Assembly: GCA_965277275.1 (NCBI GenBank)
Contig: CBDICG010000001.1
Span: forward strand, 186,001-250,000
Direction of reading: 5' to 3'
Source: HLUCCA09 sp965277275
Lineage (GTDB): Bacteria; Pseudomonadota; Alphaproteobacteria; Rhodobacterales; Rhodobacteraceae
DNA: 64,000 nt
In this document: positions 17,841-26,163 of the stretch, piece by piece
How the letters are laid out: every line of letters begins with the position of its first letter
Numbering within the stretch: the first letter of the stretch is position 1
Translations under genes and position numbers: made by a program
The notes under the pieces: model-generated
Seen by the model: only the letters and a program-made list of their open reading frames with translations
Databases searched by the model: none
What the model was told of the DNA's origin: nothing

Positions 17841-17977
17841 CCCGAAAGCTCCAGATCGACGGGTTCGGTGACGCGCTCCTGCTGCGGATCGAGATCGCTC
17901 AGATACGCAAAGCCGACAAATCCGATCCCCGCCAGCATCAGCAGAACCAGCAGAAACTTGAAAAGTCGTCCGAGCAT
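17837..17977 (-). CDS. 46-aa single-pass membrane protein
   Basis: Short gene encoding MLGRLFKFLLVLLMLAGIGF then VGFAYLSDLDPQQ and an acidic tail ending DLELSG. It has one membrane helix (about residues 6-26) with basic residues before it and a short acidic domain after it, so the C-terminus is probably periplasmic. The stop overlaps the next gene's ATG as ATGA. Similar short proteins occur at this place in related Rhodobacterales as far as I recall. Function unknown. It is the first gene of the xerD operon and lies divergent from aroK. Confidence 0.7.
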   Translation of the reverse strand: MLGRLFKFLLVLLMLAGIGFVGFAYLSDLDPQQERVTEPVDLELSG

Positions 17978-18175
17978 ATCCGCCTCACCTCAGCCCCAAA
18001 TGCGATCCCCGCCCCATGGCAGGCGCACGAGCGCACCGCTTGCCCTCTTTTCGGGGTGCCCATTCACAGGTCGGCGACGCTTCGCGCTGATTATATATGG
18101 CATCGTCTTCGATTTCACGCCATTCAAGGCACGATTGACGTGATGGTATCGGGATGGGAACAGGGAGCCTCCGAA

Positions 18176-18727
18176 ATGAGCTTGAGACTGCGCAAGACAG
18201 TCGTGCTCGTTGGCATGATGGGTGCCGGGAAAACCGCGGTGGGCACAGCGCTTGCACGTCGGCTTGGCGTGCCGTTCCTCGATAGTGACGCGGAAATCGA
18301 GGACGCCGCGCGCATGACGATCGCAGAGATCTTCGCCCGCGATGGGGAGACGTTCTTTCGCGAGCGCGAGGCCGAAGTGATCGCACGCCTGCTGGAAGGC
18401 CCTGCGGGTGTCCTGTCGACGGGCGGGGGCGCGTGGCTTCAGCCGCAGAACCGGGAGGTGATCTCGCAAAAGGGCGTCGCGATCTGGATCGAAGCGGATC
18501 TGGACGTGCTCTGGAACCGTGTGCGGCACAAGAACACGCGGCCCCTTTTGCGCACCCCTGATCCCCGCGCGACTCTGACGGAGCTCTATGACGACCGTCG
18601 GCCTTCCTATGCGCTGGCGGACGTGTCGGTGCGCACGGATGCCGAAGTGACGGTGCCACAAATGGTAGAACGCGTGATCGCCGCGCTTGAGGCGCGGCCC
18701 GATGTCCTGGAGGGACCTGACCCATGA
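18176..18727 (+). CDS. aroK: shikimate kinase
   Basis: Phosphorylates shikimate at the 3-position in the chorismate pathway; cytosolic. The 183-aa product shows the Walker A loop GMMGAGKTAVG, the shikimate-binding LDSDAEIE, RDGETFFREREA and the GGGAW motif, and RRPSYALADV near the end. ATG 18143 is also in frame, but ATG 18176 has AGGGAG eight bases upstream and is the better start. The stop overlaps the aroB start as ATGA, so aroK-aroB is a coupled pair. Confidence 0.95.
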   Translation: MSLRLRKTVVLVGMMGAGKTAVGTALARRLGVPFLDSDAEIEDAARMTIAEIFARDGETFFREREAEVIARLLEGPAGVLSTGGGAWLQPQNREVISQKGVAIWIEADLDVLWNRVRHKNTRPLLRTPDPRATLTELYDDRRPSYALADVSVRTDAEVTVPQMVERVIAALEARPDVLEGPDP

Positions 18728-19875
18728 GCCATTCTTCCGTGGGGGACGCACCGGTGATCCGCCCGCACGAAACGGTGCATGTCCCGCTGGGCGAGCGCGC
18801 GTACGATATCCACATCGGTGACGGGCTTTTGTCGGATGCAGGGGCAGCGATCCTGCCGCTCCTCACGCAGCGCCGTGTGGCAATTGTCACCGAGGAGCGG
18901 GTTGCGGCCACGCATCTTGCGACGCTCGAAGCCGCGCTCGACGCTGTTGGGATCGCGTACTCCACGCTCATCCTGCCTCCGGGGGAAGCTACCAAGGGCT
19001 GGTCGCATTTCAGTCAGACGGTCGACTGGCTCCTGGGGGCGCAGGTCGAGCGGCGCGATGTGGTGCTCGCGTTCGGAGGCGGCGTAGTCGGTGACCTCGT
19101 TGGCTTCGCTGCGGCCGTGTTGCGCCGGGGCGTGCGTTTCGTTCAGATCCCGACATCGCTCCTTGCACAGGTGGACAGTTCCGTCGGCGGCAAGACGGGC
19201 ATCAATTCTGTCCACGGCAAGAACCTGATCGGCGCGTTTCACCAGCCGTCGCTCGTGCTTGCCGATACTGCTCTGCTCGGAACGCTCACGCCGCGGGATC
19301 TGCGCGCCGGCTATGCCGAGGTGGTCAAATACGGGGCTCTGGGGGACGCGGACTTTTTCGCCTGGCTCGAAGCGAACGGCGCGGCCCTAGCTGCGGGCGA
19401 TAGCGCGGCGCGGGCCTATGCCGTGCGGCGATCCTGCGAGATGAAGGCGGAGATCGTCGTCCGTGATGAGACGGAGCAGGGGGACAGGGCACTTCTCAAC
19501 CTCGGTCACACCTTTGGTCACGCGCTGGAGGCCGCTACGGGATATTCCGACAAGCTGCTGCACGGCGAAGGGGTGGCGATCGGCATGGTCCTGGCGTTCG
19601 ATCTCTCCGCCCGCCTCGGACTTTGCGCGCAAGAAGAGCCCTCGCGCTTGCGCGCGCACCTCGCGGCGATGGATATGCCGCACTCGTTGGGACACATCGG
19701 CGGAGGATTGCCGGACGCCGATGGCCTGCTTGCGTTGATGATGCAGGACAAAAAGGTGCTCGACGGTACGCTCCGCTTCATCCTCGTGCGTGGCATCGGC
19801 TCGTCCTTCGTCAGCTCCGATGTGCCGACGGACGTGGTGCGCGGACTTCTTCAAGACGCTTTGGAAATGGCCTGA
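18724..19875 (+). CDS. aroB: 3-dehydroquinate synthase
   Basis: Converts DAHP to 3-dehydroquinate using NAD+ and a divalent metal, the second step of the shikimate pathway. The 383-aa product has the NAD-binding GGGVVGDLVGFAAAV, QIPTSLLAQVDSSVGGKTGIN, the metal-ligand region EVVKYG, and metal histidines in LNLGHTFGHALE and LHGEGVAIGM. Start overlaps the aroK stop. A strong hairpin lies between its end and the convergent ssb gene. Confidence 0.97.
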   Translation: MSHSSVGDAPVIRPHETVHVPLGERAYDIHIGDGLLSDAGAAILPLLTQRRVAIVTEERVAATHLATLEAALDAVGIAYSTLILPPGEATKGWSHFSQTVDWLLGAQVERRDVVLAFGGGVVGDLVGFAAAVLRRGVRFVQIPTSLLAQVDSSVGGKTGINSVHGKNLIGAFHQPSLVLADTALLGTLTPRDLRAGYAEVVKYGALGDADFFAWLEANGAALAAGDSAARAYAVRRSCEMKAEIVVRDETEQGDRALLNLGHTFGHALEAATGYSDKLLHGEGVAIGMVLAFDLSARLGLCAQEEPSRLRAHLAAMDMPHSLGHIGGGLPDADGLLALMMQDKKVLDGTLRFILVRGIGSSFVSSDVPTDVVRGLLQDALEMA

Positions 19876-19959
19876 TGCAGCGCTGACATCGTATGTCGGC
19901 TGGTCTTTCCCCCATAGAGACCACGGGGAGGGGCGCACAGGCTCTTGTCCTCGAAGGCG

Positions 19960-19980
19960 CCGGAGGCGTTGCGCCTCCGG
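19960..19980. terminator. hairpin between aroB and ssb
   Basis: Perfect 9-bp stem CCGGAGGCG / CGCCTCCGG with a TTG loop, 17 bases beyond the ssb stop and 85 bases beyond aroB. No strong T-run follows on either strand, so it is probably a shared, imperfect terminator. Confidence 0.55.
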
Positions 19981-19996
19981 CCTTCCGGAGCTCAGA

Positions 19997-20527
19997 TCAA
20001 AACGGGATCTCGTCTTCGATGTCGCCGCCTGCCGGGGAACCGCCGCCGCCATAGCCCCCCTGGCCGCCACCGCCGCCTCCACCGCCGTAGCCTCCTCCCG
20101 AGCCTCCGCCGGAGCGATCATCGACGTAGCCGCCGCCAGACCCGCCGCCACCGTAGCCGCCACCGCCGCCTTCACTGCGGTTGTCGAGGAGCGTCAACTC
20201 GCCCTTGTAGGGGCGCAGCACGACCTCGGTCGAGTAGCGATCCTGGCCGCTTTGATCCTGCCACTTCCGGGTCTCGAGTTGGCCCTCGAGGTAGACCTTG
20301 GAGCCCTTGCGCAGGTATTGCTCCGCGATCCGCGCGAGAGGTTCGGAAAAGATCGCCACCGAGTGCCATTCCGTCTTCTCGCGTCGCTCGCCGGTGTTCC
20401 TGTCTTTCCAGTTTTCGGAGGTCGCGATGCGCAGGTTGCACACCTTGCCACCGTTCTGAAACGTGCGGACCTCCGGATCCCGGCCGAGGTTGCCCACGAG
20501 GATCACCTTGTTCACCGATCCAGCCAT
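19997..20527 (-). CDS. ssb: single-stranded DNA-binding protein
   Basis: Tetrameric SSB for replication, repair and recombination, 176 aa. The OB fold spans about residues 1-110 (MAGSVNKVILVGNLGRDPEV, then WHSVAIF and YLEGQLETRKWQ). The linker is almost pure glycine with Tyr and Ser in GGGYGGGG-type units, and the acidic tip ends in EDEIPF, the partner-binding tail. ATG 20527 is supported by AAGGAG nine bases upstream. I looked for a GTTC-N7-GTTC SOS box in the 181-base divergent region and did not find one. Confidence 0.96.
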   Translation of the reverse strand: MAGSVNKVILVGNLGRDPEVRTFQNGGKVCNLRIATSENWKDRNTGERREKTEWHSVAIFSEPLARIAEQYLRKGSKVYLEGQLETRKWQDQSGQDRYSTEVVLRPYKGELTLLDNRSEGGGGGYGGGGSGGGYVDDRSGGGSGGGYGGGGGGGGQGGYGGGGSPAGGDIEDEIPF

Positions 20528-20708
20528 TGCCTCTGTCTCCTTGTTCTTGTCTGCATGACCGATTCCGGTCGTTCGCGGCAATCTACATAAGACCGGCCTG
20601 CCACGACACGGTAAATGCAACGTTACGGGGCAGAGTTGGGACAGGGGGTGCGCCCTCCGGATTCCTGAGGTATATGCGCGGTGAGGGAGTGGCTGATTGA
20701 GGTGGGGC

Positions 20709-21323
20709 ATGGCCCAGCAGCGGATGCGGATCCTGAGTGCGGGCGTCGTAGCCTTCGGGCTCTTGGCGGGGGCGGGCGCGCAAATGCATGTGTCGGCCGA
20801 AACAACGGTTTCAACCAAATCGCGCGCATCGATCTTTGCGTCGCAGACGCGGCTTCTCGATACGCGGGCAGCGCGTCAGTACGAGGGCTCCTCGCGGCTC
20901 CGCCCTGAAGCCAAGGTCAGCTCGTCGTTTGCAATCGTGCCGCGCTATGATGGCCGCTATCGCGGTCAGTACCTGCCGACGGCGAAGGCAGCGGCGCGCC
21001 GTCACGGGGTGCCGGAGGATCTGTTCCTCAGGCTGGTGCAAGCTGAAAGCAACTGGCAACCCGGCGCCCGTTCGCACAAGGGCGCGATCGGGCTCGCTCA
21101 GCTGATGCCCGGCACTGCGGCGCTGTTGCGCGTGGATCCGAACAACCCCGAGCAAAACCTCGACGGGGGCGCGCGCTATCTGCGCATGATGTACGACAAG
21201 TTCGGCTCATGGCGGCTGGCGCTGGCGGCCTACAATGCCGGGCCGGGTGCCGTGGAAGAGCACGGGGGCGTGCCGCCATTCCGTGAAACCCGACAGTACG
21301 TGCGCAAAATCCTCGGAAGCTAG
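20709..21323 (+). CDS. lytic transglycosylase domain protein (SLT family)
   Basis: Exported murein lytic transglycosylase of 204 aa. A signal peptide covers about residues 1-30. The catalytic domain lies in the second half: LFLRLVQAESNWQPGARS has the catalytic Glu, followed by KGAIGLAQLMPGTA and LALAAYNAGPGAV, the three SLT motifs. The domain is close to the C-terminus, so this is a compact, single-domain enzyme. ATG 20709 follows GAGGTGG at close range; an in-frame TTG at 20697 is unlikely. It is divergent from ssb. Confidence 0.88.
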   Translation: MAQQRMRILSAGVVAFGLLAGAGAQMHVSAETTVSTKSRASIFASQTRLLDTRAARQYEGSSRLRPEAKVSSSFAIVPRYDGRYRGQYLPTAKAAARRHGVPEDLFLRLVQAESNWQPGARSHKGAIGLAQLMPGTAALLRVDPNNPEQNLDGGARYLRMMYDKFGSWRLALAAYNAGPGAVEEHGGVPPFRETRQYVRKILGS

Positions 21324-21507
21324 AAGGGCAGATCGCACAACCGCGCGGGTCTGAATCCTAAGGCTGATCGCCGAATGGATCGGGGCAGTCTGATTGCGCT
21401 GCCGGCCCAATCGCCTACCGCACGGCTCGATCGCCCCTTCATCAACGCCCGCGTCCCTCTTTCGGCGATGTCTACGTATCAAGAAGGGGCTGGAGCGCCA
21501 TCGGGCA

Positions 21508-23592
21508 CTATTCTGCGGCGATCTTGATCACCGGCTCCATCGAGTCCAGCTCGGCCTGCCCGAGGTGGCACTTGATCTGGTGACCGGAACTCAGGGTGAC
21601 CATGGGCGGCACATCCTTTTCGCAGAGCCCGCCCGGCACCTTCGACTTCCAGCGGCACCGCGTCTGGAACGGGCAGCCGGGGGGCGGGTTCATCGCGGAC
21701 GGGATCTCGCCCTCCAACACGATGTGCTGCTTCTCGATCGACGTGTCCGCGATCGGAACCGCGGAAAGAAGGGCTTCCGTGTAGGGATGATACGGCGGAG
21801 AGAACACCTCATCCGTCGAGCCGATCTCCACCACATGTCCGAGATACATCACCATGACGCGGTCACTGAGGTAGCGCACGATTGACAGGTCATGCGAGAT
21901 GAAGAGCAGGGTGGTCTTCTCTTTCCTCTGGATCTCCATCAGCAGATCGGTGACGGCCGCCTGCACTGACACATCGAGGGCCGACACGGGCTCGTCGGCC
22001 ACCACAACCCGTGCGCCACCGGCAAAGGCCCGCGCGATCCCGACCCGTTGCTTCTGCCCGCCCGACAGCTGACGCGGCATCCGCTCGGCAAATTCGCGTG
22101 GCAGCTTCACAAGATCCAGAAGCTCCAGCATCCTGGCTCTGCGCTCGGCCGTTGTCTTCCCGTACTTGAAAATCTCCAATGCGCGAATGATCTGGCTGCC
22201 GACAGCCATGGACGGGTTCAGCGTGTCAAACGGGTTCTGGAAGACCATCTGCACCGAAGACACCGTCGAGGTCTCGCGCTCCTCGATGGGAACGGATTCG
22301 ATGGATTTGTTGTCGAGCGTGATGGTGCCGTCCGTGGCCGTCTCCAGCCCCATCAGGACCTTGGCAAAGGTAGACTTTCCGCAACCTGATTCACCAACGA
22401 TTGCAAGGGTTTCACCCTCTCGTGCCTCGAAGCTGATCGTTTCGTTGGCCTTGACGACCTTGGTTTGTCCGCCCCCGAAGAGCGCGTTTGCGCTGACCTC
22501 GTAGTACTTCTTGAGGTTGTCGATCTTCAGGACCGTATCACCGACGGTGCTGGATTCCTGCGAAATGGCCGCAGCGATCGGCGCATGCCAATCGATCTCC
22601 TGAAAGCGGAGGCACCGCGTGGCATGGCGATCATCACCCGCCACTTCGGCCATGGGAATGACACCCTGGTTACAGCGACCTTCCTCGAAGTAGTCGCAGC
22701 GCGGGCCGAAGTTACATCCCGACGGGCGCTCGTGCGGCAGGGGAAAGTTTCCCGGAATGGCGACAAGCGGCCGCGCATTCTTGTCCGCCCCAGGCAGGGG
22801 GATCGAACGGAAAAGCGCTTGCGTATAGGGGTGCTGCATCTTGTCGAAGACATCGGCGATCGAACCGGTCTCCACGGCTTCTCCGGAGTACATCACGCAC
22901 AGCCGGTCGCAGGTCTCCAGCACTAGGCCGAGGTTGTGCGAAATGAAGAGCATCGACGTGCCGTACTTCTTGCCGAGGTCCTTCACGAGTTCAACAACCG
23001 CCGCCTCGACCGTCACGTCCAGCGCGGTCGTCGGCTCGTCGAGGATCAGCAGGCTTGGCTTCGACATCAGCGCCATGGCGATCACGATGCGCTGCTGCTG
23101 TCCGCCGGAGAGCTGATGAGGATAGCTCTTCAGGATGCGCTCTGGATCTGGCAAGCGCACATCGGTGACAACTTCGAGCGCGCGCGCATAGGCATCCTTC
23201 TCTGAGGTGCCTTCATGGATCATCGGCACTTCCATGAGCTGCCGACCGATCTTCATGGCCGGGTTCAGAGACGCCATGGGCTCCTGGTAGATCATGGCGA
23301 TCTCGGACCCGCGAATGTCACGCAGCTCGTCCATCGACATGCTGTTGAGATCTCGACCCTTGAACTTGATCGAACCGCCTACGACCCGCCCGTTCACTCC
23401 TAGATCCTGCATCACGCCGAGCGCGACGGTCGACTTCCCGCAGCCGGACTCGCCCACGAGCCCCATTGCCTCTCCAGGTTGGACTACGCAGGAGAAATCC
23501 ATGACCGCCGGGATTTCCCGAAGGCGCGTGAAGAACGAGATCGACAGGTTTTCGATCTCGAGGATCGGACCGTCGTAATCCCACTTTGCCAT
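21508..23592 (-). CDS. oligopeptide-type ABC transporter ATP-binding protein, fused double ATPase
   Basis: Energises the importer encoded upstream. The 694-aa protein holds two ABC domains in one chain, equivalent to DppD plus DppF. The first has Walker A GLVGESGCGKSTVA, signature LSGGQQQR and Walker B LLILDEPTTALD; the second has AIVGESGCGKSTFA, LSGGQKQR and VVADEPVSALD. Each is followed by the Cys-containing oligopeptide-ATPase C-terminal region (CNFGPRCDYF and CPFQTRCRW), which in relatives can bind an iron-sulfur cluster. ATG 23592 has AAGGAG upstream. It is last in the operon, separated from the permease by a palindromic repeat. Confidence 0.93.
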   Translation of the reverse strand: MAKWDYDGPILEIENLSISFFTRLREIPAVMDFSCVVQPGEAMGLVGESGCGKSTVALGVMQDLGVNGRVVGGSIKFKGRDLNSMSMDELRDIRGSEIAMIYQEPMASLNPAMKIGRQLMEVPMIHEGTSEKDAYARALEVVTDVRLPDPERILKSYPHQLSGGQQQRIVIAMALMSKPSLLILDEPTTALDVTVEAAVVELVKDLGKKYGTSMLFISHNLGLVLETCDRLCVMYSGEAVETGSIADVFDKMQHPYTQALFRSIPLPGADKNARPLVAIPGNFPLPHERPSGCNFGPRCDYFEEGRCNQGVIPMAEVAGDDRHATRCLRFQEIDWHAPIAAAISQESSTVGDTVLKIDNLKKYYEVSANALFGGGQTKVVKANETISFEAREGETLAIVGESGCGKSTFAKVLMGLETATDGTITLDNKSIESVPIEERETSTVSSVQMVFQNPFDTLNPSMAVGSQIIRALEIFKYGKTTAERRARMLELLDLVKLPREFAERMPRQLSGGQKQRVGIARAFAGGARVVVADEPVSALDVSVQAAVTDLLMEIQRKEKTTLLFISHDLSIVRYLSDRVMVMYLGHVVEIGSTDEVFSPPYHPYTEALLSAVPIADTSIEKQHIVLEGEIPSAMNPPPGCPFQTRCRWKSKVPGGLCEKDVPPMVTLSSGHQIKCHLGQAELDSMEPVIKIAAE

Positions 23593-23638
23593 GCTATGCG
23601 CTCCTTCCCGGCGAATGCCTGTATGACTCTCGGATGAA

Positions 23639-23760
23639 CCGGGGGTTTTGCACCCCCGGACCCCCGCAGGATATTTGCAGCACAATGAAGGCAACGGCGC
23701 GTGCGTTCATCCTTTTCATTGTGCGCGAAGTATCCCGGGGGTCTGGGGGCTGGCCCCCAG
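23639..23760. repeat. compound palindromic intergenic element
   Basis: Between permease and ATPase genes. It contains hairpin CCGGGGG/CCCCCGG (23639-23659), long imperfect arms 23669-23689 and 23715-23735 (GGATA...CACAATGAA against its complement), and hairpin CTGGGGGC/GCCCCCAG (23743-23760). It resembles a dispersed Rhodobacterales-type intergenic repeat, but copy number is unknown. It could modulate mRNA stability or partial termination within the operon. Confidence 0.6.
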
Positions 23761-23799
23761 TCCTGCGATTGGTCCTGATCCCGGTCCAAAGGTCATTTT

Positions 23800-24984
23800 T
23801 TAGTCCCTCAGGCTTTCTTCGCGCAGTCCGTCCGCAAGCAGGTTGAGGCCAAGAACGAGGCTCATCAGGGCAAGGGCAGGGACGATTGCGGGGTGCGGGT
23901 AGATTGACAGAAGGCGGCGACCGTCGTTGATGGTGGTTCCCCAGTCAGGGCTTTCCGGGGGAAGGCCGAGGCCGAAGAAACCGAGCGTGCCCAAGAGGAT
24001 CGTCGTGTATCCGATCCGTAGGCAGAAATCGACGATCAGGGGGCCTCGGGCGTTGGGCAGAATCTCCCAGAGCATTGTGTACCAGGGGCCCTCGCCGCGG
24101 GTTTGCGCTGCTGCGACGTAGTCTCGCGTTTTGACATCGAGCGCGATGCCGCGAACGATCCTGAACACCGTGGGGGAGTTCACGAAGACGACCGCTACGA
24201 AGACGATGAGGATGCCGCCGGGAATGTCGAAGAGGTCCAGCGCATCGGGCCAGAAGTTCAGCGGCGTCCTGTCCTGGCTGATCAGTGACAGGTAAAGCAG
24301 GCCTCCGATCAGCACGACCGCTCCGAGGAAGAGCTTTTGCTTTTGGGGCTGTGTGTAGAACCTCGAGTTCAGGAGCACCCACATGAAGACGAGCGGGAAG
24401 ATGAAGAGCACCATCGCCATGAATGATGGCAGCCCGGTTTCGACGATCTCCGGCGTCACCAGTAGGTAGAACAGCAGGATCACCGGAAACGCCAGGATCA
24501 GGTTCGCGAGGAAGGACAGCACCGTGTCGAGCCTGCCGCCGTAGTACGCGGCGGGCAGGCCGAGCGTGATACCGACCATGAAGGCAAAGAGCGTGGCCAG
24601 AGGCGCGATCTGCATTACCACAGTCGAGCCTGCGATCATGCGCGAAAAGACGTCACGCGCGAGGTTGTCGCCACCAAGCAGGTAGAAGGAACCGCCCTCT
24701 GTCCCGTCCGGTACGGGCGAGCCCGGCACCGCGTTCTTCATTCCAGAGACCTGCACGAGGGGATCGTGTGTGATGATCTGGTCGGCGAACGTCGCCGTGA
24801 AGACCCAAAACAGCACTAGCGCGAAGCCGACCATGCCGATGTTGCTGTCAAAGAGTTTGCCGTAGAGCCCCAGCCTCCGCTTGAAGGTGATCGAAGCGGC
24901 GAAGACAAGCACGATGCCGATCCAGACGGGCGTGAACTGAGTGAAGATCTGGGCGAAGATGCCGCCCCAGGAGAGTTCTTCCAT
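23800..24984 (-). CDS. ABC transporter permease, DppC/OppC type
   Basis: Inner-membrane permease of 394 aa for oligopeptide-like substrates. A conserved N-terminal segment with one membrane helix is followed by a periplasmic loop (LGGDNLARDVFSRMI is the family signature) and the binding-protein-dependent transport domain. The cytoplasmic EAA-type loop is YVAAAQTRGEGPWYTMLWEILPN. The protein is about 90-100 residues longer than a usual DppC; an extra hydrophobic stretch (about residues 180-260, including KLFLGAVVLIGGLLYLSL) accounts for most of it. It starts 13 bases after the preceding permease gene. Confidence 0.9.
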   Translation of the reverse strand: MEELSWGGIFAQIFTQFTPVWIGIVLVFAASITFKRRLGLYGKLFDSNIGMVGFALVLFWVFTATFADQIITHDPLVQVSGMKNAVPGSPVPDGTEGGSFYLLGGDNLARDVFSRMIAGSTVVMQIAPLATLFAFMVGITLGLPAAYYGGRLDTVLSFLANLILAFPVILLFYLLVTPEIVETGLPSFMAMVLFIFPLVFMWVLLNSRFYTQPQKQKLFLGAVVLIGGLLYLSLISQDRTPLNFWPDALDLFDIPGGILIVFVAVVFVNSPTVFRIVRGIALDVKTRDYVAAAQTRGEGPWYTMLWEILPNARGPLIVDFCLRIGYTTILLGTLGFFGLGLPPESPDWGTTINDGRRLLSIYPHPAIVPALALMSLVLGLNLLADGLREESLRD

Positions 24985-24997
24985 GGTGCGCGACCCC

Positions 24998-26053
24998 TCA
25001 GGAAATTCGAATGCGTGGGTTCAGGTAGACGTAGCCGATATCCGAGATCAGCTGGGTCACGAGAACAACGATGACGGACACCACGGAGACACCGAGCAGC
25101 AATTCGATGTCATTGTTGCCGGCGGCCTGGACGAGGGTCCAGCCGAAGCCCTTGTAGTTGAAGAGCGTCTCGACGATCACAACGCCGTTCAGCAGCCATG
25201 GGAACTGCAGCATGATCACTGTGAAAGGCGCGATCAGTGCGTTGCGCAGGGCGTGCTTCATGACGATGTTCGGGAAGCTTACGCCCTTGAGGCGCGCTGT
25301 CCGGATGTATTGCGCCGTCATCACTTCGGTCATGGAGGCGCGCGTCATTCGGGCGATGTAGCCCATGCCGTAGAGCGCGATCGTCACGACCGGGAGGGTG
25401 AAGTTGGCGAAGGTCACATCATCCATCGCAGATGTGGCTGTTCCGTTGAACCATCGGAGCCCGACAGCGGAAGAGGCGAAAACCGCGATCAGGATGACGC
25501 CTGACACGTATTCCGGCGTGGCAGTCGACGCGATGGAGACGGTTGAGAGCGAGCGATCCAGCCGGGAACCCTCGCGCATCCCGGCGAGCACGCCGATCAG
25601 CAGTGCCATCGGCACCATCAGCATCATCACCCAGAACATCAGGATGCCGGTCAGTCCGAGCCGCGTCATGACGATCTCGAGCACCGGTGCCTTGAAGACG
25701 GTGGATGTCCCCCAATAGCCTTGCAGGACGCCGCAGCGCGTTGGTGGCTCTGCGCCTTCGGCGAGCTCGAGGCTGCGGCTGTAACAGCGCCCCGTCGGGT
25801 TGCCGTCGGAATCCTCGCCGGTCCAGCCCGGCACGGCGCCGAGCCATTCGCCGTAGCGTACAATAACCGGCCGCGAATACCCGCGCGAATCGAGCCAGCT
25901 TGCGACCTGCTCGTCTGTCATCCGCATGTTGCCCTGCGTCTTGGCGAGCTTTTCGAGATTGGGCTGCAGATTGGTCAGGAGGAAGACGATGAACGTCAGA
26001 CAGAGGGTTGTCAGGATCATCACGCCGAGGCGGCGCAGGATAAAGAGGGCCAT
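24998..26053 (-). CDS. ABC transporter permease, DppB/OppB type
   Basis: Inner-membrane permease of 351 aa and partner of the DppC-like subunit. It begins MALFILRRLGVMILTTL, the family's first helix, and carries a large periplasmic loop (about residues 40-130, with two Cys). The transport domain has the EAA loop YIRTARLKGVSFPNIVMKHA. ATG 26053 is chosen over an upstream in-frame ATG because AGGGAAG lies just before it and it gives the conserved N-terminus. A strong hairpin separates it from the binding-protein gene. Confidence 0.92.
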   Translation of the reverse strand: MALFILRRLGVMILTTLCLTFIVFLLTNLQPNLEKLAKTQGNMRMTDEQVASWLDSRGYSRPVIVRYGEWLGAVPGWTGEDSDGNPTGRCYSRSLELAEGAEPPTRCGVLQGYWGTSTVFKAPVLEIVMTRLGLTGILMFWVMMLMVPMALLIGVLAGMREGSRLDRSLSTVSIASTATPEYVSGVILIAVFASSAVGLRWFNGTATSAMDDVTFANFTLPVVTIALYGMGYIARMTRASMTEVMTAQYIRTARLKGVSFPNIVMKHALRNALIAPFTVIMLQFPWLLNGVVIVETLFNYKGFGWTLVQAAGNNDIELLLGVSVVSVIVVLVTQLISDIGYVYLNPRIRIS

Positions 26054-26123
26054 TGGCTTCCCTGTTCGCGGGGTGGCCGCGCGCATGCGGCACAGGACTG
26101 TTTAGGGGTGCGCAAAAGCGCGA

Positions 26124-26149
26124 GGCCGCCGATCGGGAAATCGGCGGCC
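26124..26149 (-). terminator. intra-operon hairpin after the SBP gene
   Basis: Perfect 10-bp stem GGCCGCCGAT / ATCGGCGGCC with a CGGGAA loop, 15 bases after the SBP stop and 70 bases before the permease start. There is no T-run, so it is more likely a partial terminator or 3'-end stabiliser that makes binding protein more abundant than permease. Confidence 0.55.
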
Positions 26150-26163
26150 CCGGGTGATGGGGG

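Noticed and set aside
20528..20708. Possible SOS (GTTC-N7-GTTC) box upstream of ssb
   Set aside because: Single GTTC occurrences are present, but none has a second GTTC at a seven-base distance.
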